From positions 1 through 50,066 of the forward strand of contig JAUIEM010000007.1 in assembly GCA_030428695.1 (NCBI GenBank): DNA of 50,066 bases, in the 5' to 3' direction. This DNA comes from a bacterium (GTDB lineage Bacteria > Planctomycetota > J058 > JAJDCP01). Of the stretch, positions 33,035-41,893 are shown one piece after another; within the stretch, counting starts at the first letter, position 1; each line of letters starts with the position of its first letter. The notes under the pieces are model-generated. The model saw only the letters and a program-made list of their open reading frames with translations. It was not told where the DNA came from and searched no databases. The position numbers were made by a program, and so were the translations under genes.

Positions 33035-33679
33035 ATGCCGACCACGACCCGTCCCGCCCGCTCGAAGAAGCCCCGCCGCGTCCGCGCGGGCGCTGCGTCC
33101 ACCGCGATGGCCCGCACGGGCCGGAGCCTGGCGCTGGTGATGACCGTCATCGCCGCGCTCAACATCGGCCTGATGGCGCTCGCGGGAGTGCTGCTCGGGG
33201 CGTTCAGCCGTGGCGGAAGCCCGGCCCTGATCTTCGGGCTCTTTGCGGTCGGCCCGCTGTGGACCGCCGCGCTCTGGTTCTTCTTCGGGCGCTACCTGAA
33301 GGAGATGGGCGCCGTCACCGCCTCGCTCGACCGCATGGCCGCCGACATGGTGAGCGCCCAACGCGGGCGGCCGCGGCTGCGCCGTCCGTACCGCACCGAC
33401 AAGCTGGTCGCGGCAGGCAGCATCCTGCGCACGTTGATCCTGTCCTCGCTCGCCCTCGTCGCCCTGGTGTGCGTGGCGATCGCCTTCCTGACGGGCTTCG
33501 ACCCCGTGCGCACGGCGATCCTGGCCATCTCCGTGGCCGTCAACGCGCTGCTGCCCTGGCTGTACGCGTCCTACGCCCTGCACAGCTCGCGGGCGCTGGC
33601 CGACGTCAGCAACCGCATGCTCCAGGTCCTGACCCGCCTCGAGCGGGACGCTCCGGACGACAGCCGCTGGAAGCGGTGA
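33035..33679 (+). CDS. Small membrane protein, unknown
   Basis: A 214-aa protein with GAGGAGG before the ATG at 33035. A basic N-terminus (SKKPRRVRAG) is followed by four hydrophobic helices in two pairs (about 35-60, 66-87, 130-152, 157-182). Between the pairs is a cytosolic, Arg-rich loop, LDRMAADMVSAQRGRPRLRRPYRTDK. It ends with a charged helix, MLQVLTRLERD. I do not recognise the family. It is divergent from the hydrolase operon and sits behind the sigma-54 promoter, so it is probably expressed only under a specific signal. Confidence 0.78.
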   Translation: MPTTTRPARSKKPRRVRAGAASTAMARTGRSLALVMTVIAALNIGLMALAGVLLGAFSRGGSPALIFGLFAVGPLWTAALWFFFGRYLKEMGAVTASLDRMAADMVSAQRGRPRLRRPYRTDKLVAAGSILRTLILSSLALVALVCVAIAFLTGFDPVRTAILAISVAVNALLPWLYASYALHSSRALADVSNRMLQVLTRLERDAPDDSRWKR

Positions 33680-33868
33680 TGCCCCGCTAGCGGCTGCCTC
33701 GGCCGATCCAGCGCTCGCGTCCGACAGCGCCCGACGAAATGCAGAATTCCTGACCCCCCAACGCAACAGCGGAGAGATCTCCCGGAGCGGGACAGTCCTC
33801 GCGGAATGTCCGTACCGGCCGGGCCTCTCCGTCCGCTTCATCGGTAGAGGGAGCGGCGGGAGGCCGGG

Positions 33869-35929
33869 ATGATCGCAGAGGAAGCACCGACAGGCCGCAG
33901 GATCACGCCGCCTCCCACGATGCCGTCACGCCCGCGAGCGAAGCTCTCCGTCAGGGGCGGCGACGGGGGCGGAGGCATGGCGAGGCGGCGGATGGCGGGA
34001 GCGCAGCGCTTTGCCGGACGCATCTTCCGGCGCTTCGAGCGTCGGCCGCGCCGGGACGCCCGGGGGGAGCGGCAGGGCCGAGCCCAGCGCCTGACCCTGC
34101 TCGAGCGCATCCTCCGCAGCTTCCGACGCTTCGAGCGCGCCTGCCGCGGGCTGCTCAGCGACGGACCCCGGCCGGCCCGCGGGCGGATGCAGCGCCCGAC
34201 CAACGAGCGCGCGGCGCAGATCGTCGCCTCGTGCACCCGCCTCGGCACGCTGTTCCAGGCGGAGCGGCTGCTGCGGAGGAAGCTGCGCCAGCCGCGCCGG
34301 CCGGGCGTCTACCCGATGGTCGAGAGCTTCGGGCGCCGCTGGGCGCGGCGGCGCCGGCCGCGGCGGCTGCTGGAGGCCTACCGGGCCGCGGGCTGCGCGC
34401 GGAAGGCCACCCTGTACACCCGCGGCCTGCAGCTCCGCTGGCGACGGGTCCGCAGCCGGCTGCCGAAGCTGCGGGCGCGCTACCGGGCCCACGCCCTGCG
34501 GCGCAGCCGGCTGCCGGAGCTGAGCCGGCGCGCGATCGCCCGGGCGGGGCTGCGGGTCGTCGGCTGGGTGCGGGTCGTGCACCCGGCCGGGGTGGAAGTG
34601 CTCGATCAGCCGACCCGGCAGCGGCCGTTCCCCGGGATCCGGATCGAGCGCGCCGCGACCGGGAGCTCCCTGCCCGTGCTCGCGATGGGCCGGGAGGAGC
34701 GCCGGCGCCACCACGGCACCTGGCTCAAGGTGTTGTCCCGGGGCCAGCTCGCGGGCTGGCTGGACCGCTCCCGGGTCCGGGGGGCCCCGGCGCCGGAGGA
34801 CGAGCGGGCGCGGGCACGGATCGCCGGTCGCGCCGGGAAGCGCGCCCGGCAGCTGGTCAGGGACGACCGCTTCGGGCTCCTGCAGGGCGCCCTCACGCGA
34901 GCCGCCCCGACGCGGGAGGCGGTCGAGGCCCGCGCGGGCGTGCGCCGCCCGGTGCCCGGCTCCGGGGGAGCCACGGAGCGCGGCCCTCGCCGGGCCGCGG
35001 CCAGCCCCGAGGCGAAACCCGCGGACTCCGCACCGCGGCGCGCGGACCGGTCGCTGGTGGTCGACCCGCGCCGGCTCGGCGTGCGCGACCGCTCCCACCT
35101 GCGTCAGCTGTACGAAGCGCGCGGCCTTCGCCTGCCAGGGCGCCGCGCCGCGGTATGCGAGCCGCGCCACGGCCTGCAGGGCCGGATCCTCGCCCAGGCG
35201 GAGGCCCTCGCGGGAGCGGACGACGCGCGCCCGGTGTGGTGCGCGGGAGCGACCGCCGACGCGAAGGCGACGGCCCTCGCCGGGCGCCTCGAGCTGCACA
35301 AGCGCAAGAGCGGCGCGCTGACCCTGTCCCTGAACCAGCGCCTGAAGATCGAGAAGGCCGCCGGCTTCGACCCGGGCCCGCTGACGATGCACGTCGATGC
35401 CCGCGCCGCGCGCCTCGCCCGGAGCTTCGGCGCGAAGGCCTTCACGGTGGGCCGGCAGACCTACTACGGGGACGGGCAGGGCCAGGGGGACTTCGCCGAC
35501 AAGGCCGCGATCATCGCCCACGAGTCCAAGCACGCGACCTCCCACCACGACGCGGCGGGCACAGACACCGACGTCGAGGCCGAGGCCGAGGCCGTCGAGG
35601 CCGCCTATCTCGCGCGCCACGGGCCGGGCGTGCAGGCCGGTCCGCCCGCGCACCGCGCTCCGCGTGCGCCGCTGGTGATGGCCCGGGAGGCGCGCTGCGA
35701 GCCCTGTGCGGCCCCTCCCACCCCGGCGCGGCCGGCGCCGCGTCGGCGGAAGAGCCCGGGCGGTGATCCGATCGAGCGGGTGATGCGGGCCTACGGGGTG
35801 CGTCGCAAGGTCGACCAGGAGGCCTTCCTCGGCGAGCTCTCCGGGCGCGTGCTCGCGTTGCTCGAGGAGGAGATCGAGGCGGAGGCCGTACGGGGCGCGG
35901 CCTTCGAGGGCTTTGTGTTCCGGCCGTGA
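33869..35929 (+). CDS. Arg-rich protein with a DUF4157-like metallopeptidase motif
   Basis: A 686-aa protein starting at ATG 33869 with GGGAGG upstream. The N-terminal ~230 residues are extremely Arg-rich and helical. Residues about 235-310 look like an SH3-like barrel (GLRVVGWVRVVHPAGVEVLDQP...WLKVLSRGQLAGWLDRSRVR). Near 515-560 is FGAKAFTVGRQTYYGDG followed by AAIIAHESKHATSHH, matching the DUF4157 pattern (AFTxGxxI...HExxHxxQ), a domain found in proteins tied to extracellular contractile injection systems and in polymorphic toxins. The HExxH box is HESKH, so zinc binding is plausible. The C-terminus has CEPC and an acidic helix. Function is not established; no injection-system structural genes lie in the window. 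Confidence 0.68.
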   Translation: MIAEEAPTGRRITPPPTMPSRPRAKLSVRGGDGGGGMARRRMAGAQRFAGRIFRRFERRPRRDARGERQGRAQRLTLLERILRSFRRFERACRGLLSDGPRPARGRMQRPTNERAAQIVASCTRLGTLFQAERLLRRKLRQPRRPGVYPMVESFGRRWARRRRPRRLLEAYRAAGCARKATLYTRGLQLRWRRVRSRLPKLRARYRAHALRRSRLPELSRRAIARAGLRVVGWVRVVHPAGVEVLDQPTRQRPFPGIRIERAATGSSLPVLAMGREERRRHHGTWLKVLSRGQLAGWLDRSRVRGAPAPEDERARARIAGRAGKRARQLVRDDRFGLLQGALTRAAPTREAVEARAGVRRPVPGSGGATERGPRRAAASPEAKPADSAPRRADRSLVVDPRRLGVRDRSHLRQLYEARGLRLPGRRAAVCEPRHGLQGRILAQAEALAGADDARPVWCAGATADAKATALAGRLELHKRKSGALTLSLNQRLKIEKAAGFDPGPLTMHVDARAARLARSFGAKAFTVGRQTYYGDGQGQGDFADKAAIIAHESKHATSHHDAAGTDTDVEAEAEAVEAAYLARHGPGVQAGPPAHRAPRAPLVMAREARCEPCAAPPTPARPAPRRRKSPGGDPIERVMRAYGVRRKVDQEAFLGELSGRVLALLEEEIEAEAVRGAAFEGFVFRP

Positions 35930-35994
35930 AGGGGCGCTGCACGCGTGCGGAACGTAGGGTAGAATCGCCTCACGAACGGCCGCAGGAGGTTCCG

Positions 35995-36546
35995 ATGGCG
36001 CACCCGGATCCCGCCGCCCGCGCGGAGCGCTTCCTCTCCCTGTTACCGGCTTCGTTTCCGGCGAGCCCCCGACCCTGCGCGCTCGATCCCCACCTCGTAC
36101 ACACGCTGGCCGCGGCCGAGCAGGCCTTCTCCCGGGAGATCCCTTTCCAGGCAGCCTGGGGAGCGGCGCGGGACCTCGATGTCTCCCGGCCCGACGAGAA
36201 CGTCCTGGCCTGGACCGACCTGCGCGCGCTCGAGACCGGCCACACGATCCTCGACGACGCCTTCTACGCCGACTCCGCCGAGCAGCGTCTCGAGGCCGCG
36301 CTGCGCGTGCGCGTGGAGAGCCTCCCGGTGGCGCCGGTGCTGGCAGAGTTCGCCGACGATCTGCGCGACGACCTCGTCTTCGCCTGCCTCGCCCGGGCCC
36401 GTGGCCTGGAGCACGGCTTCTGGTTCGATGTCGGGGTGATCCTGGAGGCCGGGCTGGTCCCCTGCGGTTGGGACGGAGCCCTGCCCGAGGGGCGCTTCGT
36501 CGCCCTCGACGCGAGCGAGATCAAAGGACGGGGCGGCCGACCATGA
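35995..36546 (+). CDS. Unknown protein, convergent with the FHA gene
   Basis: A 183-aa protein with AGGAGGT five bases before the ATG at 35995. It has no signal peptide or membrane helix and is acidic. A helical text, AHPDPAARAERFLSLLPASFP, opens it; the end is GRFVALDASEIKGRGGRP. I do not recognise the family. Its last 26 bases overlap the 3' end of the minus-strand FHA gene. Confidence 0.7.
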   Translation: MAHPDPAARAERFLSLLPASFPASPRPCALDPHLVHTLAAAEQAFSREIPFQAAWGAARDLDVSRPDENVLAWTDLRALETGHTILDDAFYADSAEQRLEAALRVRVESLPVAPVLAEFADDLRDDLVFACLARARGLEHGFWFDVGVILEAGLVPCGWDGALPEGRFVALDASEIKGRGGRP

Positions 36547-37237
36547 ACTGGAAGTTGTGGCCGTTGACCGAGATCAGGTCGCCGTCGTCGAGGCGCTTCT
36601 CTTCGATGCGCTCGCCGTTGACGGTGGTCTTGCCGACGCCGAGGATCATGTAGCCCATCTCGTCGCGGAAGATCACGGTGTGCTTGGACTTGGTGAAGAA
36701 GCCGCCGATGCGGATATGGGCGCTCTTCGCCTTCCCGATCACGCACAGGGACTTGTCGAGGAAGTAGCTGTCCCGGCGCTCACCGCGCTTGGGGAGCAGC
36801 AGGTAACCCTTGACGCGGTTGGACTTGCTGCGCTGCATGATGTTCAGCGAGTTGTCCATGATCATCGTCGCGCCGGTGTTTCCGACGGGGCCGTCTTCGA
36901 CGTCCTCCTCGATGACCGGCGCGGGAGGCGGGGCGATCTCTTCCTGCTGCTGGGGGCTGGTGAAGACGAGCACGAACTTGCCGATCGTGATCTCGTCGCC
37001 GTCGTTGAGGTTGTGCGTCTGGATCCGGCGGCCGTCGATGTAGGTGCCGTTGTTCGAGCGCAGGTCGGCGATGCGGTACACCGGGCCTTCGCGCCGGATC
37101 TCGCAGTGCGCGCGGGAGACGCCGAGGTTGTCGATACGGGCGTCCGCATCCTGCCCGCGGCCGATGACCACCTTGTCCTGGTCGAACTCGAAGCGCTCGA
37201 CCACTTCGCCGGAGAGAGTCAGCGTAAGGCGGAACAT
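36521..37237 (-). CDS. Double-FHA domain protein
   Basis: A 238-aa protein with two forkhead-associated domains, which bind phospho-threonine. The first (about 20-90) has the core GR...SRAHCEIRR...SNNGTYIDGRR. The second (about 160-230) keeps VIGKAKSAHIRIGGFFTKSKHTVIFRD and TTVNGERIEE but lacks the usual Ser-x-x-His. A Pro/Glu-rich linker joins them. FHA proteins usually read the output of Ser/Thr kinases, but none is encoded nearby. GGGAAGGG precedes the ATG at 37237. It is the last gene on this strand before the convergent neighbour. Confidence 0.9.
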   Translation of the reverse strand: MFRLTLTLSGEVVERFEFDQDKVVIGRGQDADARIDNLGVSRAHCEIRREGPVYRIADLRSNNGTYIDGRRIQTHNLNDGDEITIGKFVLVFTSPQQQEEIAPPPAPVIEEDVEDGPVGNTGATMIMDNSLNIMQRSKSNRVKGYLLLPKRGERRDSYFLDKSLCVIGKAKSAHIRIGGFFTKSKHTVIFRDEMGYMILGVGKTTVNGERIEEKRLDDGDLISVNGHNFQFMVGRPVL

Positions 37238-37330
37238 ATCCCTTCCCGTTTCCTGGCGGCCTGGAGGTCTGCCCGCGCAACAACTACGACGACGGTCGGC
37301 ACCGCCCGGCGATCAACCCGTGTTGATTGG

Positions 37331-37588
37331 TTATACGTCGAGTTGCTTCTTCATGCAATTGGACTCGAGCTGCGATTCGAGGAGTCGATAGACGAGCAGC
37401 GCGGCGGTCGAGATGCCGACAGGATCCTCGTGTTGGATCGCCATCCGGCTGATGAATTCCGCCACGCAAGGGTTCTCGCCTTCAAGACGCTCGAGGAGCT
37501 GGATGATGTAGTCGTTGTTGGGCTCCGTCTCGAGCTCACGACAGACCGCGTATCCCGTCTCCTTGGTGACGATCGGCAGTTTTTCCAG
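37331..37588 (-). CDS. Unlisted 85-aa gene, likely CTG start, coupled to fabF
   Basis: An 85-residue frame follows fabF in the same frame after its stop. It has no ATG, GTG or TTG before residue 42. A CTG at 37588 is preceded six bases upstream by GGAGGG, an excellent ribosome site, so CTG is the most probable start. Codon third positions are mostly G or C, like neighbouring genes. The product starts LEKLPIVTKETGYAVCRELE, continues with acidic helices (LLERLEGENPCVAEFISRM) and ends with LESNCMKKQLDV; it looks soluble and helical. I do not recognise it. Start at GTG (residue 42) or ATG (residue 49) would discard half the frame. Read-through of the fabF stop is another possibility. Confidence 0.6.
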   Translation of the reverse strand: MEKLPIVTKETGYAVCRELETEPNNDYIIQLLERLEGENPCVAEFISRMAIQHEDPVGISTAALLVYRLLESQLESNCMKKQLDV

Positions 37589-37615
37589 GACGATCCCTCC
37601 GGCGACCGGGTCGGC

Positions 37616-38863
37616 TCAGGCCGACCCGTCACGTGCGAACGCGAGGCTGATGTTGTGGCCCCCGAACCCGAACGAGTTCGACAGCGCCCGCCGGACAGGA
37701 GCCTCACGCGGCGTGTTCGGCACGACATCCACCGGCCCGCACTCGGGATCGAGCTGGTCGCAGTTGATCGTCGCCGGCAGCACCCCGCGGTGCAGCGCCA
37801 GGCAGGTCAGCGCCGCCTCGACCCCGCCCGCGGCTCCGATCAGGTGGCCGAGGGAGGACTTTGTCGAGCTGATCGGCGTCGTCGGCGTCGCGTCGCCGAA
37901 CACCGTCCGCACGGCCTCGGTCTCCATGCGGTCGTTGAGCGGCGTCGAGGTGCCGTGGCAGTTGATGTAGTCGACCTCGTCGGTGTTCCAACCCGCTGCC
38001 TGCAGGGCCTCGCGCATCGCCCGGGCCGCCCCCTCGCCACTCGGCGTCGGCGCGGTGATGTGGTAGGCGTCGTCGGTCATCCCGACCCCGGCGAAGCGCG
38101 CGTAGATGCGCGCCCCGCGGGCCTTCGCCGAGGCCTCGGACTCCAGCACCAGGGCGCCGGCGCCCTCACCGCACACGAAGCCGTCGCGGTTGACGTCGAA
38201 AGGCCGGCTCGCGCGCTCGGGATCGTCGTTGCGCCGGGAGAGGGCCTTGATCTGGATGAAGCCGGTCAGCCCGAGCGGCGAGATGATCGCCTCGGAGCCG
38301 CCGGTCAGCACCGCGTCTGCCAGCCCGGAGCGGATCATCATCGCCGCCATCGCCAGCGCGTGCGCGCTCGCCGCGCAGGCGGAGGCGGTCGAGAAGTTCG
38401 GACCCTGCAGGCCGTGACGGATCGCGACCTGGCCGGACACCGCGTTCGGCATGCAGCGCGGCACGAAGAAGGGCGAGACCCGTCCCGGGCCTCGCTCGAG
38501 CAGCTTCTTGTGCTCTTCCTCGATCGTGATCAGCCCGCCGAGACCGGTGCCGAAGATCGCCGAGACCCGGGTGGGGTCGGTGACCTCGAGACCGGAATCG
38601 GCCATCGCCTCATCGGAGGCGACCAGCGCGAGCTGGGCAAAACGGTCCAACTGGCGGGTCAGCTTCTTGCCGAGCACCGCGGTGAGGTCGAGGTTCTTGA
38701 CCTCCGCGGCGAACTGGACTGCAAGCTGGGACGCGTCGAAGGCCGTGATCGGCGCTGCGCCGCTCTTGCAAGCGAGCAGACTGTCCCAGGTGTCGTCTCG
38801 GGTATGGCCGAGCGGGCTGACGATGCCCAGCCCGGTGACGACGACGTTATGCGCGTCGCTCAA
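37616..38863 (-). CDS. fabF: FabF, 3-oxoacyl-ACP synthase II
   Basis: A 415-aa condensing enzyme that extends acyl-ACP with malonyl-ACP. Catalytic Cys163 sits in TASACAASAHA, and the two His are in NCHGTSTPLND and KSSLGHLIGAAG. It starts at TTG (38863), sharing bases with the acpP stop (TTGA), so translation is coupled. Following it in the same frame is the 85-aa unlisted gene. Confidence 0.97.
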   Translation of the reverse strand: MSDAHNVVVTGLGIVSPLGHTRDDTWDSLLACKSGAAPITAFDASQLAVQFAAEVKNLDLTAVLGKKLTRQLDRFAQLALVASDEAMADSGLEVTDPTRVSAIFGTGLGGLITIEEEHKKLLERGPGRVSPFFVPRCMPNAVSGQVAIRHGLQGPNFSTASACAASAHALAMAAMMIRSGLADAVLTGGSEAIISPLGLTGFIQIKALSRRNDDPERASRPFDVNRDGFVCGEGAGALVLESEASAKARGARIYARFAGVGMTDDAYHITAPTPSGEGAARAMREALQAAGWNTDEVDYINCHGTSTPLNDRMETEAVRTVFGDATPTTPISSTKSSLGHLIGAAGGVEAALTCLALHRGVLPATINCDQLDPECGPVDVVPNTPREAPVRRALSNSFGFGGHNISLAFARDGSA

Positions 38864-39123
38864 TCTTTCTTGCTTTCCGCAGTCTCCAACTTGCCGACGA
38901 TGTAGTCGACTGCGTTCCCCACCGTCTCGATCTTCTCCTGGTCCTCGTCCTCGATCTGGACGTCGAAGACCTCTTCGATCTGCATCATCAGGTCGACGAT
39001 GTCGAGCGAGTCGGCCTGCAGATCATTGAGGAAGTGGCTCTCGGCCAGGATCTTCTCTTTGCTGACCTCGAGTTGTTCGCTGACCAGCTCGACGATCTTT
39101 TCCATCACTTCGGCTTTATCCAC
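38860..39123 (-). CDS. acpP: Acyl carrier protein
   Basis: An 87-aa acidic helical protein with the phosphopantetheine site DSLD (QADSLDIVDLMMQIEE). It starts at GTG with GGAGGT upstream. The C-terminal TVGNAVDYI is typical. It carries the growing acyl chain between the fab enzymes encoded around it. Confidence 0.97.
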   Translation of the reverse strand: MDKAEVMEKIVELVSEQLEVSKEKILAESHFLNDLQADSLDIVDLMMQIEEVFDVQIEDEDQEKIETVGNAVDYIVGKLETAESKKD

Positions 39124-39150
39124 GGTGGGACCTCCAAAAACGCCCCAGGC

Positions 39151-39894
39151 CTACATGGCCATCCCGCCATCGACGCGGATGACCGTGCCACTGACGTAGC
39201 CGGCCAGGGGACTCGCGAGATAACACACTGCGGCCGCGACTTCCTCGGGCCGCCCGAATCTGCCCAGGGGAACCTGGGCGGTGAGCGCTTCTTTCTGCCG
39301 GTCGTTGAGGGCCTCGGTCATCTCCGAGACGATCGGCCCCGGCGCGACCGCGTTGACCGTGATGTTGCGCGGCGCGAGCTCGCGCGCGACGGCCTTGGTC
39401 AGGCCGACCAGCCCGGCCTTGCTCGCCGAGTAGTTCGCCTGGCCCGCCTGACCGAGCAGGCCGCTGACGCTGACCACGTTGACGATGCGGCCGCTCTTCT
39501 GGCGCATCATCGGGCGCGTCACGGCGCGGATGAAGCGGAAGCTGCCGCTGAGGTTGACGTCGAGCACCGCGTCCCAGGCATCGTCCTTCATCCGCACGAT
39601 CAGGCCGTCGCGGGTGATGCCGGCGTTGTTGACCAGGACGTCGACGCGCTTCCAGCTGTCGAGCAGGGTCTTGACCGCGCCGTCGACGTCTTCGGCGGCA
39701 GAGACCGAGCCGGCGAGCACCATCGCCTCGCCCCCGGCTTCCGCGATCTCGGCGGCGAGGCTGTCGAGCTTCTCGCGGTTCCGCGCGAACAGCCCGACCT
39801 TTGCCCCCTCCGCGGCGAGCATCTTCGCGATGCAGCGGCCGATGCCCTGCGAGGCACCGGTGACGAGGGCAATCTGTCCGTTCAGGCCGCTCAC
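39151..39894 (-). CDS. fabG: FabG, 3-oxoacyl-ACP reductase
   Basis: A 247-aa short-chain dehydrogenase. NADPH-binding GASQGIG is at the N-terminus, NNAG at about 90 and the catalytic YSASKAG at about 150; the C-terminus (SPLAGYVSGTVIRVDGGMAM) is the classic FabG end. Start is GTG. It catalyses the first reduction step after condensation. Confidence 0.97.
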   Translation of the reverse strand: MSGLNGQIALVTGASQGIGRCIAKMLAAEGAKVGLFARNREKLDSLAAEIAEAGGEAMVLAGSVSAAEDVDGAVKTLLDSWKRVDVLVNNAGITRDGLIVRMKDDAWDAVLDVNLSGSFRFIRAVTRPMMRQKSGRIVNVVSVSGLLGQAGQANYSASKAGLVGLTKAVARELAPRNITVNAVAPGPIVSEMTEALNDRQKEALTAQVPLGRFGRPEEVAAAVCYLASPLAGYVSGTVIRVDGGMAM

Positions 39895-39938
39895 AGCACG
39901 GACCTCACTCTACCAGGATGGTCCCTCCGGAAGCGTGG

Positions 39939-40871
39939 TCAGGCTTCCGAAAGCTCGAAGCTCTCCAGGGAACACAAGGACGTTACTTTAAGGCTTCGGT
40001 CCACCCCCCGCAAGAGCCCGGCGATGACCTTGCCGGGGCCGAGCTCCAGCGCGCTCTGCAGGCCGCGTCCGCGCAGGGTCTCGACGGTCTGCACCCAGCG
40101 CACCGGCAGGCAGACCTGCTCGACCAGCAGCTGGCGGATGCGGTCGGGGTCGCTCTCGGCGTCGCCTGAGGCGTTCATCACCAGCGGCACCGAGGGAGCC
40201 GAGAAGTCGAGCGCCTCGAGCTCGGGCGCGAGCACCTCGACGGCCGGGCGCATCAGCGGGGAGTGGTACGCGCCGGCGACGTTGAGCTTGACCGCCCGCC
40301 GCACGCCCTTGTCCTTGAGCAGCGCGATGCCCTGGTCGACCGCCGCGGCGGCCCCCGAGATCACGGTCTGCTTCGGGCTGTTGTAGTTCGACACCGCGAG
40401 CACGCCGCCCCCGTCGCAGACCTCGGCGACGACCGCCTCGACCAGCGCGGTGTCGTCGGTCAGCACCGAGGCCATCGCCCCGGGCTCGCGGTCGCAGGCG
40501 TCCTGCATCGCCTTCCCCCGGATCGCGACGATGCGCGCGAGGGCGGCCCGCGGCGCGACGCCGGCGAAGCACAGGGCGGTGTATTCGCCGAGGGACAGCC
40601 CGGCCGTGCCGACCGGCGCCTCGGGCAGCAGGCCGTGCTCCTTCGCGACCTCGAGGGCGGCGAGGGAGGCGGCGAAGATCGCCGGCTGGCAGACCTCGGT
40701 GCGGGCGAGCTCGTCGGCGCTGCCCTCGAAGCTGACCTTCGCGAGGTCGAACGACAGCCCGGCGGAGAGCTCCTCGTAGAGCTCACGGACGAAGCCGTAG
40801 CGCTCGTGGAGGTCGGCGGCCATGCCCGGGAACTGGGCTCCCTGGCCGGGAAACAACACGGCTTGTGACAT
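39939..40871 (-). CDS. fabD: FabD, malonyl-CoA:ACP transacylase
   Basis: A 310-aa transacylase. FPGQGAQFPGM opens it; the nucleophile Ser93 is in GLSLGEY (His of the common GHSLG is Leu) and His203 is in AGAYHSPLM. It loads malonyl groups onto ACP. The start at 40871 has TAGGAGCT upstream and sits 11 bases after fabH. Confidence 0.96.
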   Translation of the reverse strand: MSQAVLFPGQGAQFPGMAADLHERYGFVRELYEELSAGLSFDLAKVSFEGSADELARTEVCQPAIFAASLAALEVAKEHGLLPEAPVGTAGLSLGEYTALCFAGVAPRAALARIVAIRGKAMQDACDREPGAMASVLTDDTALVEAVVAEVCDGGGVLAVSNYNSPKQTVISGAAAAVDQGIALLKDKGVRRAVKLNVAGAYHSPLMRPAVEVLAPELEALDFSAPSVPLVMNASGDAESDPDRIRQLLVEQVCLPVRWVQTVETLRGRGLQSALELGPGKVIAGLLRGVDRSLKVTSLCSLESFELSEA

Positions 40872-40882
40872 CGGCGGAGCTC

Positions 40883-41878
40883 CTACCAGCGCACGAGCGC
40901 CGAGCCCCAGGTCAGGCCGGCGCCGAAGGCGACGAAGAGGACGAGGTCCCCGGAAACGATCTCTCCCTTGCGCACGACCTCGTCGAGGCAGATCGGGATG
41001 CCCGCCGCGGAGGTGTTCCCGAAGCGGTCGAGGTTCGAGGCGATGCGGTCGAGGGGGAAGCCCGTCCGCTTCGCGGCGGCCTCGATGATGCGGGCGTTGA
41101 CCTGATGGGGGATGATCCAGCGGATCGCGTCCGGGTCGATGCCGGTGTCGGCGAGCGTCTGCTGGTACAGCTTCTTGAAGGCGCCGACCGCGAAGCGGAA
41201 GGTCGCGCGACCGTTCATCCGCATGTAGTGCTGGCGCTTCTCGACGGTCTCGTGGCTCGCGGGCTGTTTGCTCCCGCCCGCGGGCACGACCAGGGTCGCC
41301 TCGTCGCACTCGACGCGCAGGATCGAGTGCAGGATGCCGCTTTCGGCCCCTTCCTCGGCAGCGGAGACCACGCAGGCCCCGGCTCCGTCCCCGAACAGGA
41401 TGCAGGTGCCCCGGTCGTGGGGGTCGGTGAGGCTCGACATCGCCTCGCTGCCGATCAGGAGCACGTGGTCGTACAGCCCCGAGCCGACGAAGTGGGTGGC
41501 GACCGTCAGGCCGTACACGAAGCCGGAGCAGGCGGCGCTGAGGTCGAAACCGGCGGCGTTGTCACAGCCGAGGCTCTGCTGCACGAAGGCGGCGTTGCAG
41601 GGGAAGATGTGGTCGGGAGTGATCGTCGCGACGATGATGCAGCCGACCTCGGAGGGCTTGACGCCCGCGGCCTCGAGGGCCCGGGCGCCGGCCTCGGCCC
41701 CGAGCCCGGCGCAGGACTCGCCTTCCTGACAGAAACGCCGCTCGTGGATGCCGGTGCGGGAGACGATCCACTCGTCGGAGGTCTCGACCCGCTTCGCGAG
41801 GTCGTGGTTGGTCAGCACTCCCGACGGGACGGCCGATCCGGTTCCAGCGATGCGGACAGGGCGTAGTCGCGAGTGCAT
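40883..41878 (-). CDS. fabH: FabH, 3-oxoacyl-ACP synthase III
   Basis: A 331-aa initiating condensing enzyme. The triad is Cys117 (SAACSGFVYGL), His258 (WIIPHQVNARI) and Asn288 (FGNTSAAGIP). It starts the fatty acid chain from acetyl- or other short acyl-CoA. GGGAG lies before the ATG at 41878. Confidence 0.97.
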   Translation of the reverse strand: MHSRLRPVRIAGTGSAVPSGVLTNHDLAKRVETSDEWIVSRTGIHERRFCQEGESCAGLGAEAGARALEAAGVKPSEVGCIIVATITPDHIFPCNAAFVQQSLGCDNAAGFDLSAACSGFVYGLTVATHFVGSGLYDHVLLIGSEAMSSLTDPHDRGTCILFGDGAGACVVSAAEEGAESGILHSILRVECDEATLVVPAGGSKQPASHETVEKRQHYMRMNGRATFRFAVGAFKKLYQQTLADTGIDPDAIRWIIPHQVNARIIEAAAKRTGFPLDRIASNLDRFGNTSAAGIPICLDEVVRKGEIVSGDLVLFVAFGAGLTWGSALVRW

Positions 41879-41893
41879 GCGGTCTCCCAGGGT

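Noticed and set aside
33926..35653. 575-aa minus-strand open frame
   Set aside because: Antisense to the Arg-rich DUF4157-like gene; it is Arg/Pro/Gly text typical of GC-rich shadows and has no domain.
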